DNA of 64,000 bases from Janthinobacterium sp. CG3 (GTDB lineage Bacteria > Pseudomonadota > Gammaproteobacteria > Burkholderiales > Burkholderiaceae_D), in contig NZ_KB467824.1 in the NCBI RefSeq assembly GCF_000344615.1, forward strand, positions 1,788,583 to 1,852,582. Direction: 5' to 3'. The translations under genes were made by a program, and so were the position numbers. A model generated the notes under the pieces. That model made no database searches. It saw only the letters and a program-made list of their open reading frames with translations, and was not told the origin of the DNA. Below are positions 33,348-42,213 of this stretch, piece after piece. Each line of letters opens with the position of its first letter. Position 1 is the stretch's first letter.

Positions 33348-36300
33348 ATGACGGCGAACCACACCGCAAGCACTGTCAGCGAGCAGGACCACGAGGCCTT
33401 TTTCCGCCATCTGCTGGCGGGCGTCACCGAACCGACCGCGCCGTTCGGCCTGGTCGGGGCAGCCGAGGCCGTCCCCAACTGCGCCACGCTGGCGCTGGAG
33501 GCGCGATTGGCGCGCCGCCTGCGCGAGCGCGCCGGCGCGCTGGGCGTACGCGCCGCCAGCCTGGTCCACCTGGCCTGGGCGCAAGTGCTGGCGCAGGTCT
33601 CGGCGCGCCGCGACGTGCTGTTCGGCACGGTGCTATTCGGCCCCGCCACGGCGCATTCGGTCGGCGAGCCGGTCAACACGCTGCCGGTGCGCGTCGACGG
33701 CGACGGGCAAAGCGCGGCGGACAGCGTGCGGCAAATGGACGCGCAACTGCGGCGCCTGCACCAGCACGCGCACGCGCCGGCGGCGCTGGTGCGGCGCTGC
33801 AGCGCGCTGGCGGCGGCGCTGCCGTTGTTCTCCGCGCTGCTGAGCTACCGCCGCACGTCGCCGACGCCGGACGACGCCGCCACCACGGCCGCGGCGGCGC
33901 CGGGCGCCGCGCCGTTCGCCCCGCCGCCGTGCCCGCTGCTGTTGGAGGTGCACGAACGGGACGGGGAATTTGTCTTGACGACGCAAGTGAGCGCGCCCTT
34001 GCCGGCCGAACGGCTAGTCGCCTACATGCTGACGGCGCTGGAACAATTACTTGACGCCTTGGAGCGCGCCCCCGACACCCCGCTGCGCGTCATGTTCGAC
34101 GCCGCCGGCGCCGAACCGCCAGCTCCGCCGGCCCCGCCGGCCGGACCCGCCGGCGCCGGCGCGCCCCCGTCCAGCACGCGCGGCGCCGCGGCGACCGCGC
34201 CGCTGTCGCCGATGCAGGAGCGGCTGTGGTACCGCGAACACATGGCCCCCGGCCGCCCGACCTACAACATGCCGTCGGCGCACCGCCTGCGCGGCAAGCT
34301 CGACGAGGCCGCCTTCCAGCTCGCCTTCGCCGACATGCTACGGCGCCAGGACGCGCTGCGCACCGGCGTCGCGGTCGTCGACGCCACGCCGGTGCAGTGC
34401 ATTGCAGCGGCGCCGCGAGCCGACGCGCTGCCGCTGGAAGACCTGCGCGGCGACGTAGGCGGCGGCGCCGACGCCGACGCCCGCGTGGAAGCGCTGCGCG
34501 CGCGCATCGAGGCGCTCGCCGCCCAGCCACTCGAACTGGGCGAGGCGCCGCTGTTCCGCGCGCGCCTGTGGCGCACCGGGGACGAGGAACACGTATTTTA
34601 TTTCGCGCCGCACCACATCATCTGGGACGGCTGCTGCGACGCCATCCTCGAGGCCGAAATGGCGGCGCTATACCAGGCGCGCCGCAGCAACACGCCCTGC
34701 GCGCTGCGCGAGCCGCCGCCCGCCCCGCCGCGCGCGCGCATGAAGGGCGAGGCACTGGCGGCCCGGCTGGCGCACTGGCGCCCGCGCCTGGACGGCACGC
34801 TCGAACCGCTGGCCGTCCCGACCGACCGGCCCCGTCCGGCCGAACTGTCGGGCCGCGCCGCCGCCTGCCGCGTCGCTGTCGCCGCCGCCCAGGTCGAGGC
34901 GGCGCGCGCGCTCGCCGGCCAGGCTGGCGCCAGCCTGTCCACGGCGATGCTGGCGACCTATGCGCTGAGTCTGCACCAACTGAGCGGGCAAGCCGCGGTG
35001 AGCATCGGCGTGCCGGTGCGCGCGCGCCACGACGACGCCGCCGACACGCTGATGGGCATGTTCGCCCATGTCCTGCCGCTGCGACTGTCGATCGATCCGC
35101 AACAGAGCTTCATGCACCTGCTGGGCACGGTGCGCGACGCCGTCGGCGACGCGCTCGCGCATGCCGACGTGCCCTTCGACGAACTGGCGCGCGCACTCGG
35201 CGCGCCGCGCGACGCCAGCCGCTTTCCGCTCTACCAGGCGAGCTTTTCGTTCCAGGATGCGCGTGCCCTCGCGCCACGCTGGGGCAACCTCGAGCACACG
35301 CCGATCGAGGTCGCGCAACCGGGCCTCGAACAGGACCTCGGACTGTGCCTGGTCGAGCGGCCGGACGGCCTGGTCGGCGCGCTCAACTACAGTAGCGATC
35401 TGCTCGAGGCGGCCAGCGGCGAATTGCTGGCGCGGCGCTTCGAGCACCTGGTCGGCGCCGTGCTGGAGCAACCGCAGGCGCCGCTGGCGCAACTGCCGCT
35501 CGCCGCGCACGAGCTGCGCCGGCTGGCCGACTACAACGCCACCGCCACGGCCTATCCGCGCGACGCCACCATCGACGCGCTGATCGCCCCGCAGGTGCGC
35601 GACGGGCCGCAGCGCACCGCGCTCAGCTTCGGCGACGCCAGCCTCAGCTACCGAGAACTGGACCAGCGCGCCAACCGCCTCGCCAATCTGCTGCGCGCGC
35701 GCGGCATCGGCCGCGGCCAGCGGGTCGGCCTATGCGTCGAGCGCGGCCCCGCCATGGTGGTGGCGCAACTGGCGGTGCTCAAGAGCGGCGCCGCCTACGT
35801 CCCCTTCGATCCCGCCTATCCGGTCGAGCGGCTGCGCTTCATGGCCCGCGACGCCGGCCTGGCCGCGCTGGTCAGCGAAGCGGCGCTGGGCGCCTTGCTG
35901 GCCTGGCCGCGCGCCTGCAGCGTGCTGCTCGACGCCGACGCCGAGGCCATCGCCGCCGCGCCGGACACCCCGCCGCCCGACGACGCGCTGGCGGCCGACG
36001 CCGACAGCGTCGCCTACGTTATCTACACCTCCGGCTCGACCGGCAAGCCGAAGGGGGTACAGGTGCCGCAGCGCGCCGTCGTCAATTTCCTCACCAGCAT
36101 GCGCGACACGCCCGGCATGCTTGCCGGCGACCGCCTGCTGGCCGTCACCACGCTGTCGTTCGACATCGCCGTGCTGGAACTGCTGCTGCCCCTGTGCGTG
36201 GGCGCCGAAATCGTCCTGGCCAGCCGCGAGCAGGCGCTCGACGCCGGCGCGCTGGCGCAACTACTGGCGCGCAGCGGCGCCACCATGCTGCAGGCGACCC

Positions 36301-37382
36301 CGGGCACCTGGCGCATGCTGCTCGACTCCGGCTGGCGCGGCGCGCCCGGCTTCAAGGCCCTGATCGGCGGCGAGGCCCTGCCGCCCGACTTGGCGGCGCG
36401 CCTGCTGGCGGGCGGCGCGCAGCTGTGGAATATGTACGGCCCCACCGAAACCACGGTCTGGTCGAGCTGCTGGCGCGTCACGCCGGACGCGCCGGCCATC
36501 AGCATCGGCCGGCCGATCGCCAACACGGTAATCCGGATACTCGACGAGCAACGCCGCCCCTGCCCGCTCGGCGTTCCCGGCGAAATCTGGATCGGCGGCG
36601 ACGGCGTCGCGCTGGGCTACCTGCACCGCCCCGCCCTGAGCGCCGAGCGCTTCATCACCGACCCGTTTATCGGCGCCGGCGCGCCGGGCGGTCGGCTGTA
36701 CGGCACCGGCGACCGCGGCCGCTGGCGCGCCGACGGCCTGCTGGAACACCTCGGGCGCAACGATTTCCAGGTCAAAGTGCGCGGCTTTCGCATCGAACTG
36801 GGCGAAATCGAGGCGGCGCTCGACGCCCACCCCGGCGTGGCCCACAGCGTCGCCCTGGCGCGCGAGGACGTACCCGGCGACGTCAGGCTGGTCGCCTATT
36901 TCGCCGCGCGCGGCGACGCGCCGGACGACGCCGCCCTGCGCGCGCATGTGCGCGCCCTGCTGCCGAACTACATGCTGCCGCAGCATTTCGTCGCGCTCGA
37001 ACGCTTGCCGCTGCTGCCCAACGGAAAAATCGACCGCAAGGCCCTGCCGCCGCCGACAAGTGCCGCGGCGCCGGCGGCGCGCGGCGCGGCGCCGCACAGC
37101 GCGACGGAACAGCTGCTGGCGTCGATCTGGAGCGAGTTGCTGGGCAGCACCGGCATCGGCGCCGACGACAATTTCTTCGACGCCGGCGGCCACTCGCTGT
37201 TGGCCATGCAAGCCATCCTGGCGATGGAGACGCGCACCGGCAAGCGCCTGAACCCGCGCCGCTTCATCTTCGAGAACCTGCGCCAGATCGCCCGCGCCTA
37301 CGACGAGGCGGCGCCCGACGCCGTTAAACCGGGCATGCTGAACCGGCTGGTATCCGGCCTGCTCGGCAAGGCAGCGCGATGA
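33348..37382 (+). CDS. Single-module nonribosomal peptide synthetase with an extra half condensation domain
   Basis: A 1344-residue NRPS. Residues about 1-255 match only the C-terminal half of a condensation-like domain (FGTVLFGP and VNTLPVRV), without any HHxxxDG. After a Pro/Ala linker comes a full condensation domain (about 280-730) with HHIIWDG at about 422-428, then an adenylation domain (about 735-1225, YTSGSTGKPKG at about 893-903, NMYGPTETT, GEIWIGGDGVALGY) and a carrier domain with DNFFDAGGHSLL, whose Ser takes phosphopantetheine. No thioesterase domain. The ATG at 33348 has AGGA upstream. It activates one amino acid that I cannot name. Its place between a beta-helix gene and two hydrolases suggests aminoacyl or peptidyl decoration of the glycan. 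Confidence 0.93.
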   Translation: MTANHTASTVSEQDHEAFFRHLLAGVTEPTAPFGLVGAAEAVPNCATLALEARLARRLRERAGALGVRAASLVHLAWAQVLAQVSARRDVLFGTVLFGPATAHSVGEPVNTLPVRVDGDGQSAADSVRQMDAQLRRLHQHAHAPAALVRRCSALAAALPLFSALLSYRRTSPTPDDAATTAAAAPGAAPFAPPPCPLLLEVHERDGEFVLTTQVSAPLPAERLVAYMLTALEQLLDALERAPDTPLRVMFDAAGAEPPAPPAPPAGPAGAGAPPSSTRGAAATAPLSPMQERLWYREHMAPGRPTYNMPSAHRLRGKLDEAAFQLAFADMLRRQDALRTGVAVVDATPVQCIAAAPRADALPLEDLRGDVGGGADADARVEALRARIEALAAQPLELGEAPLFRARLWRTGDEEHVFYFAPHHIIWDGCCDAILEAEMAALYQARRSNTPCALREPPPAPPRARMKGEALAARLAHWRPRLDGTLEPLAVPTDRPRPAELSGRAAACRVAVAAAQVEAARALAGQAGASLSTAMLATYALSLHQLSGQAAVSIGVPVRARHDDAADTLMGMFAHVLPLRLSIDPQQSFMHLLGTVRDAVGDALAHADVPFDELARALGAPRDASRFPLYQASFSFQDARALAPRWGNLEHTPIEVAQPGLEQDLGLCLVERPDGLVGALNYSSDLLEAASGELLARRFEHLVGAVLEQPQAPLAQLPLAAHELRRLADYNATATAYPRDATIDALIAPQVRDGPQRTALSFGDASLSYRELDQRANRLANLLRARGIGRGQRVGLCVERGPAMVVAQLAVLKSGAAYVPFDPAYPVERLRFMARDAGLAALVSEAALGALLAWPRACSVLLDADAEAIAAAPDTPPPDDALAADADSVAYVIYTSGSTGKPKGVQVPQRAVVNFLTSMRDTPGMLAGDRLLAVTTLSFDIAVLELLLPLCVGAEIVLASREQALDAGALAQLLARSGATMLQATPGTWRMLLDSGWRGAPGFKALIGGEALPPDLAARLLAGGAQLWNMYGPTETTVWSSCWRVTPDAPAISIGRPIANTVIRILDEQRRPCPLGVPGEIWIGGDGVALGYLHRPALSAERFITDPFIGAGAPGGRLYGTGDRGRWRADGLLEHLGRNDFQVKVRGFRIELGEIEAALDAHPGVAHSVALAREDVPGDVRLVAYFAARGDAPDDAALRAHVRALLPNYMLPQHFVALERLPLLPNGKIDRKALPPPTSAAAPAARGAAPHSATEQLLASIWSELLGSTGIGADDNFFDAGGHSLLAMQAILAMETRTGKRLNPRRFIFENLRQIARAYDEAAPDAVKPGMLNRLVSGLLGKAAR

Positions 37383-37419
37383 GCTTGGCGAACCCGGCCC
37401 GGCCCGGCTGGCGGCGGCC

Positions 37420-38232
37420 GTGACGCCGCTGCGCTTCGGCCCGGGCGCGCGGCAACTGTTCGCCGTCCACCACCCCGCCGAGGGCGAACGGCGGCGCCAA
37501 TGCGTCCTCCTGTGCAACCCCTTCGGCCAGGAAGCGATCCGCAGCCACCGCCTGTTCCGCCTGTTGGCCGAGCAATTGACGCGGCACGGCTTCGACGTCA
37601 TGCGCTTCGATTACTTCGGCACCGGCGACGCCGGCGGCGAGGACGGCGAAGGCGAACTGGAAGGCTGGTGCCGCGACGTGCTGGCGGCCGACGCCGAACT
37701 GCGCCGCCGCAGCGCCTGCGAACGCGTCTCCTGGGTCGGCCTCAGGTTGGGCGCGAGTATCGCCGCGCTGGCCTCGCAAAGCGGCGCCCGCGCCGTCGAG
37801 CAAATCCTGCTGTGGGACCCGGTGGTCGACGGCACGGCCTATCTGGCCGCCTTGCTCGACGCCCACGTCGCCGCCTGCCGCGACTCGTTCGGGGCGCGCT
37901 GGGCTATCGACGCCAGGCTGCGCGACATGGCGCTGGGCGAAGCGCAAACGGAAGCGCTCGGCTTCGCCCTGCCCGCCCTGCTGCGCAGGCAACTCGAACG
38001 CCTGTCGGCGCGCGGGCTGGCGCAGACGCGGGCCGACCGCATCAGCCTGCTCGCCGCACCCGGCTCGGCCGCGCTGGCCGATCTGCAACAACGACTGGGC
38101 GCGCTGGGCAACACGCCGGCGCTGCGTTCGCTCCAGACCCACACCAACTGGCTGGCCAACGAAACCATGGGCGCGTCCATCGCCCCCGGCGAGATAGTGA
38201 CAAGCGTCGTTGCGCTGCTGGAGGCGGCGTGA
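37420..38232 (+). CDS. Alpha/beta-hydrolase-like protein, XrtA hydrolase 2 type
   Basis: A 270-residue serine-aminopeptidase-like alpha/beta-hydrolase fold protein from a GTG start. The oxyanion region LLCNPFGQEA and MRFDYFGTGD are typical. At the nucleophile elbow the sequence is VGLRLGAS (about 106-113), so Arg occupies the place of the catalytic Ser. This matches what I know of the exosortase-A system-associated hydrolase 2 family, suggesting a non-hydrolytic or altered role. It starts 37 bases after the NRPS stop and overlaps the next hydrolase by GTGA, so the three are one transcript. It may bind or release the NRPS product. Confidence 0.82.
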   Translation: MTPLRFGPGARQLFAVHHPAEGERRRQCVLLCNPFGQEAIRSHRLFRLLAEQLTRHGFDVMRFDYFGTGDAGGEDGEGELEGWCRDVLAADAELRRRSACERVSWVGLRLGASIAALASQSGARAVEQILLWDPVVDGTAYLAALLDAHVAACRDSFGARWAIDARLRDMALGEAQTEALGFALPALLRRQLERLSARGLAQTRADRISLLAAPGSAALADLQQRLGALGNTPALRSLQTHTNWLANETMGASIAPGEIVTSVVALLEAA

Positions 38233-39161
38233 TCGAGGTGTCGCTCGGCTTCGGCGACGGCCTGGTCGGCACCCTCTGCCTGCCGGTCACGGCCGGGGGC
38301 GCCGGGCACGGCGCCACGGCCGGCATCATCCTGTTCAACGCCGGCATCGTGCACCGCATCGGCCCGCACCGCCTGAACGTGCGGCTGGCGCGCGCGCTGG
38401 CGGGCCGCGGCATCGCCTCGATCCGCTTCGACCTGGCCGGCCTCGGCGACAGCCGCCGCGCCGACGGCAGCGTCGGCTTCGAAGCGCAAGCGGTGGCCGA
38501 CCTGCGCGCGGCCATGACGGCCCTGGGCCAGGCCACCGGCTTGCGGCGCTTCGGCCTGTTCGGCTTTTGCTCCGGCGGTTTCCACAGCTATAACGCGGCG
38601 CAACGCGATGAGCGCGTCGCCGGCATCCTGCTGTTCGAAGCCTATCGCTACGCCACCTTGAAAACCAAGCTGATCCGCCTCTCCATGCGCTTGCGCCAAC
38701 ACGGCGTAGCGCCGACCATTGCGCGCCTGGGCGCCGCGCTGCTGCGCCGCATGGCCGGCCGGCGCCCCGCCGCCGATAGCGCCGAGCCGCTGGCGCGGGC
38801 CTTGGGCGTCGGTTACACCGCCGACTCGCCAGCCAAGGCGGCGTTCGCGCAAGGCTTGCGCGTCCTGCTGGAGCGCCAGGTCGACGTCGGCTTGATTTAC
38901 GCCGGTGACGGCTTCGAATTCTACAATTACGAAGCGCAATTTCGCGACGCCTTCAAGCGTTTCGGCATCACCGAACGGGTCAAGGCCACCTTCCTGCCCG
39001 ATATCGACCATGTGGTGACGGGCAGCGCCGCCCAGCGGGCGTTGATCGAGCATGTCCTGCCTTGGTCGGCGATGGTCGCCGGGCTGGCGCCGGCGCCGCG
39101 GACGGCCGTTGCGTCCGCCCCGGCAACGGCAAAAAGCGCGGCGGCGGACCCGGCGGCGTAA
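38229..39161 (+). CDS. Alpha/beta-hydrolase, XrtA hydrolase 1 type
   Basis: A 310-residue alpha/beta hydrolase from the GTG at 38229, which overlaps the TGA of the preceding gene. The nucleophile elbow is FGFCSGGF (112-117 core), a G-x-C-x-G motif, so Cys114 would replace Ser. DLAGLGDS is the conserved strand-turn and DIDHVVTG carries the likely catalytic Asp/His. Cys-nucleophile hydrolases of this type accompany the AMP-ligase genes of exosortase-A loci (hydrolase 1). Here the ligase is replaced by an NRPS. A thioesterase or acyltransfer step that unloads the carrier domain is a reasonable guess. The last 30 residues are Ala/Pro rich. Confidence 0.84.
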   Translation: MIEVSLGFGDGLVGTLCLPVTAGGAGHGATAGIILFNAGIVHRIGPHRLNVRLARALAGRGIASIRFDLAGLGDSRRADGSVGFEAQAVADLRAAMTALGQATGLRRFGLFGFCSGGFHSYNAAQRDERVAGILLFEAYRYATLKTKLIRLSMRLRQHGVAPTIARLGAALLRRMAGRRPAADSAEPLARALGVGYTADSPAKAAFAQGLRVLLERQVDVGLIYAGDGFEFYNYEAQFRDAFKRFGITERVKATFLPDIDHVVTGSAAQRALIEHVLPWSAMVAGLAPAPRTAVASAPATAKSAAADPAA

Positions 39162-39789
39162 GGGCGCCGGCGTCAACGGGGCTTGGCCCTGTGCCGGCGC
39201 GTGAGCCGATGTTACCGCCAAGTGAAGCCGGCGTCGCGCGCTAGCGCCTGATACCAGCGCGACGAATTGGCGCTGATCTGATCCCATACGCCGCGTAGCA
39301 GCATCGGTTTGCCCTCCTCGACGTCGTCGGAATCCCATCTTCCACACTCGCGCCGCCCCCAAGAGCGCCTACGACGCCCGCCTCGCCGTCGAACTCATCC
39401 CACTGCTGGCTCTTCAGTTGCCTGTTCTGGATTTTTCAATTCCCCGACAGGAAATCGAAGACGCCGGCCTGGCCCGTCGCCACCGGTTTGCCTGCCGCCG
39501 CGCTGGCGCCGCTCAAACCAAGCCGTCCCCCTGTCGCTATTCCGGCGGCCACTTGCGGCGACCTGCTGCGTTGCGCACCGGCCGGGTTAGTCGGATGCGT
39601 CGCCATATCGCGCCCCTAAAAAAATATTCCAAGACCACCGGCTTGCGGTAACGACAAGCAGGATATGCCCCCATCAGGACGAATGATGCCCTATTCAACG
39701 CGGGCGCCCGCGGCCGATCCCGGCTACCAGCCACAGCGGTTGTTATTTTCATACTGAAATATTTCTTAAAAAAAATTGAACTTAGGCAT
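39162..39789. other. Degenerate intergenic region
   Basis: A 628-base gap between the hydrolase and the beta-helix lipoprotein gene. A short minus-strand frame with a strong ribosome-binding site is at 39212-39304. On the plus strand, 39355-39500 reads like protein remnants (K-S-A-Y-D-A-R-L-A-V-E-L-I-P-L-L-A) without start or stop structure. From about 39725 the DNA becomes very AT-rich. I see no intact gene other than the short frame; it looks like decayed sequence with a promoter at its right end. Confidence 0.5.
39212..39304 (-). CDS. Possible 30-residue peptide or gene remnant
   Basis: ATG at 39302-39304 preceded by GAGGAGGGCAAACCG, one of the best ribosome-binding sites in the window, opens M-L-L-R-G-V-W-D-Q-I-S-A-N-S-S-R-W-Y-Q-A and ends 10 residues later at TAA. 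The frame is also open upstream for about 20 codons, so it may be the C-terminal end of a deleted gene. No family recognised. Confidence 0.35.
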   Translation of the reverse strand: MLLRGVWDQISANSSRWYQALARDAGFTWR

Positions 39790-39803
39790 TTGATGCACAT
39801 CAA
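39790..39803. promoter_or_regulatory. Perfect FNR/Anr-type box
   Basis: TTGATGCACATCAA matches the FNR consensus TTGAT-N4-ATCAA exactly and is extended by one more pair (T/A) on each side. Its centre is 44.5 bases before the ATG at 39841 and 65.5 before the in-frame ATG at 39862. It lies in the AT-rich promoter region of the beta-helix lipoprotein gene. Oxygen-responsive control is suggested; the -10 element is not clear. Confidence 0.7.
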
Positions 39804-39840
39804 ACACAAAGCAAGACCCTCAAAACCTAAGGAACTATTG

Positions 39841-42108
39841 ATGATTAAAACGGAGCCGCTGATGAACAGCCACACGCACAAGCAACCTCGCACCCCCGCC
39901 AACGCGTCCCTTCGCACGCCCTATCTGCGCGCGCCATGGGCCAGGCGCACCGCCCTTACCCTGTTTTCGGCATTGTTGATTACCGGCTGTGGCGGCGGCG
40001 GTGGCGGCGGCGACGGCAATGGCGGCGGCGACGTCCTCGCCAGCGAGACCGTGGTGTCGCCAGCCAGCCCGGCAGATACGGCGGCCTGGCTCGGCTTTTG
40101 GAGCCGGCGCACGCTGACGGTGACGTCCGGCGCCGGCGGCAAAGTGACGTCGCAACCGGCCGGCATTTCCTGCGGCTCGACCTGCGGCGCCACGTTCCCC
40201 AACCGTACGGGCCTGACGCTGACCGCCCAGCCCATTTCCGGCTACACCTTCAGCCAATGGGGCGGCGCATGCGCCGGCAGGGCCAGCACCTGCAGCGTCA
40301 CACTCGGCAACAATTTAACTGTGAGCGCCAGCTTCGCCGCGATCGCCGCGCCGCCGCCTCCGCCTCCGGCGTCACCGCCGCCACCGCCAGCGCCGCAACC
40401 GGTCGCCGGCGCACCCGTCGTCAGCTACACCGACGCGGTGTCCGGCCCGACCAGCGGCGGCGAAGGCAATAACGGCGCCTACCTGTCCATCTTCGGCAGC
40501 CGTTTCGGCAGCAGCGGCATGGGTACCAGCACCAAGGTCTACATCGGCGGCGCCGAAGTGGCCAACTACCGCTACCTCGGCTCGGCCAAGGTTGGCGCCA
40601 AGCTCGGCTTGCAGCAAATTACGGTCCAGGTCGGATCTCTGGGCGGCGCGGCGCAAGGCGTGGCGCTGCCGGTCAGCGTCGTCGTCAATGGCGTCAAGAG
40701 CAACGTCGGCAGCACCTTCACGCCCAACCCGGGCCGCGTGCTGTTCGTCGCCCAAAACGGCAACGACGCCACCGCGCTCGCCGGCGACATCGGCAAACCC
40801 TGGCGCTACCTGCAAACCAGCGCGCGCGGCGGCGCCTATGCCAGCCTGCGGGCCGGCGACCACGTCGTCATCCGCGGCGGCAACTGGAGCGACACCGGCT
40901 TCGACGGCGCCTGGCTGCGCTTCCGCGATACCGCGCAACAAGGCTCGGCGCCCACCGGCGCGGCCGGCACCGGCTGGATCCACATCACCGCCTACCCCGG
41001 TCCGGTGAACGGCAACGGCGTCGAAGATGTCCACTACTCGACCCCGGCCGGCGTGAAGGGCGGCATCCACGGCCCCAACTCGGCCTACTTCGGCACCACC
41101 GGCGACTGGGTCTCGATCTCCAACCTGCGCATGGACGTGCACGCCCAAGCCACCTCCGACGCCGCGCCGATCAACCTGCAATACGGCGCCGGACCGTGGC
41201 GCGTGGTGAACAACGTACTCGGTCCCTGGCCGTCGACGATTGCCGCGCCCAACAACGCCAAGGGCGCCGGCGTATCCGGACACGGCAACAACGTCAAGGT
41301 GTTCGGCAACCACATCTTCGGCATGGCTTGCGTCGGCGCGCTGGAGAACCACGGCATCTATCTGGACTCCGGCGCCAGCAACTGGGAAATCGGCTATAAC
41401 TGGGTGGAAAACATCACCGGCGGCAATTTGATCCAGTTCTTCGACAACGTCGGCCTGGCCGGCAACAACTATAGCGGCTTCCCCAGCGACTGGCGCGGTT
41501 TCACCGGCATGAAGGTGCACCACAACTGGCTGGACGGCTCGGGCAAATACGGCCTGAATTTGGCGACGTCCATCGTTTCCGGCGCCTTCTGGAACAACGT
41601 CGTCACCCGTTCCATGTACGCCGGGCTGCGCGTCGACACCATCTCCAAGGATATGGACCTGACGATCGCGCATAACACCTTCTACGACAACGACCGCCAA
41701 GACAGCGGTTCGGGCAATGCCCAGGTGCTCAACACATGGGGCAATTACAACCCGACCGGCGCCGTCCGCATCTACGACAACCTGTTCGCGGCCGGCCCGT
41801 CCACGGTGCGCTCGTCGACCTTCTACAAGAACGTCGGCGACGACGACAATTACCTCGACTTCAAGCGCAACCTGTATTGGGACAACGGGTATGGCTGGTC
41901 GGCGTTGGCGCGCGACACGCTGGGCCTCTACGGCAACCCGCTGTTCACCGCGGCCAGCAGCGGCAAGCTCACCCTCGGCGCCGGCAGCCCGGCGATCGAC
42001 AAGGGCACGCAGGCGGCGCCGTTCGCCATCGGCGACGACCTCAGCGCCGTGGTGGCGCGGCCGCAAGGCGTAGCCAACGACATCGGCGCCTATGAGACGG
42101 TCAAGTAA
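39841..42108 (+). CDS. Beta-helix lipoprotein with InlB-like and IPT domains
   Basis: A 755-residue protein. A lipoprotein signal ends with LLITGC (lipobox Cys about residue 53) after an unusually long charged lead; a start at 39862 would shorten it. Then come a Gly-rich linker, a bacterial repeat domain with RRTLTVTSGAGGKVTSQP and two CGSTCG-type cysteine pairs, a Pro-rich hinge, an IPT/TIG-like domain (YTDAVSGPTSGGEG) and a right-handed beta-helix (WRVVNNVLGP, VKVFGNHIFG, MKVHHNWLDG, LTIAHNTFYD). The IPT and beta-helix parts are clearly paralogous to the protein at 31449. AAGGA precedes the ATG. It would sit on the outer membrane or surface and act on or hold the polysaccharide. Confidence 0.83.
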   Translation: MIKTEPLMNSHTHKQPRTPANASLRTPYLRAPWARRTALTLFSALLITGCGGGGGGGDGNGGGDVLASETVVSPASPADTAAWLGFWSRRTLTVTSGAGGKVTSQPAGISCGSTCGATFPNRTGLTLTAQPISGYTFSQWGGACAGRASTCSVTLGNNLTVSASFAAIAAPPPPPPASPPPPPAPQPVAGAPVVSYTDAVSGPTSGGEGNNGAYLSIFGSRFGSSGMGTSTKVYIGGAEVANYRYLGSAKVGAKLGLQQITVQVGSLGGAAQGVALPVSVVVNGVKSNVGSTFTPNPGRVLFVAQNGNDATALAGDIGKPWRYLQTSARGGAYASLRAGDHVVIRGGNWSDTGFDGAWLRFRDTAQQGSAPTGAAGTGWIHITAYPGPVNGNGVEDVHYSTPAGVKGGIHGPNSAYFGTTGDWVSISNLRMDVHAQATSDAAPINLQYGAGPWRVVNNVLGPWPSTIAAPNNAKGAGVSGHGNNVKVFGNHIFGMACVGALENHGIYLDSGASNWEIGYNWVENITGGNLIQFFDNVGLAGNNYSGFPSDWRGFTGMKVHHNWLDGSGKYGLNLATSIVSGAFWNNVVTRSMYAGLRVDTISKDMDLTIAHNTFYDNDRQDSGSGNAQVLNTWGNYNPTGAVRIYDNLFAAGPSTVRSSTFYKNVGDDDNYLDFKRNLYWDNGYGWSALARDTLGLYGNPLFTAASSGKLTLGAGSPAIDKGTQAAPFAIGDDLSAVVARPQGVANDIGAYETVK

Positions 42109-42144
42109 GCGATAAGAGGGAAAGGGTCAGGTAACTGATCGCCG

Positions 42145-42175
42145 AAGGGCGGGAGCCAGCTCCCGCCCTTTTTTT
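42145..42175 (+). terminator. Intrinsic terminator
   Basis: An 11-bp GC-rich stem (AAGGGCGGGAG / CTCCCGCCCTT) with a CCAG loop and a T5 tail, 37 bases after the stop of the beta-helix lipoprotein gene. Ends the polysaccharide locus on the plus strand. Confidence 0.92.
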
Positions 42176-42213
42176 GTCCGCGCGCCTGGTTGGCGCCGCG
42201 GCCCCCGGCGCGC

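Noticed and set aside
37379..37423. ATGA overlap at the NRPS stop opening a 14-codon frame
   Set aside because: The frame ends after 14 codons and is not in phase with the hydrolase; the GTG at 37420 fits the hydrolase family better. A frameshift in the hydrolase start was considered but nothing demands it.
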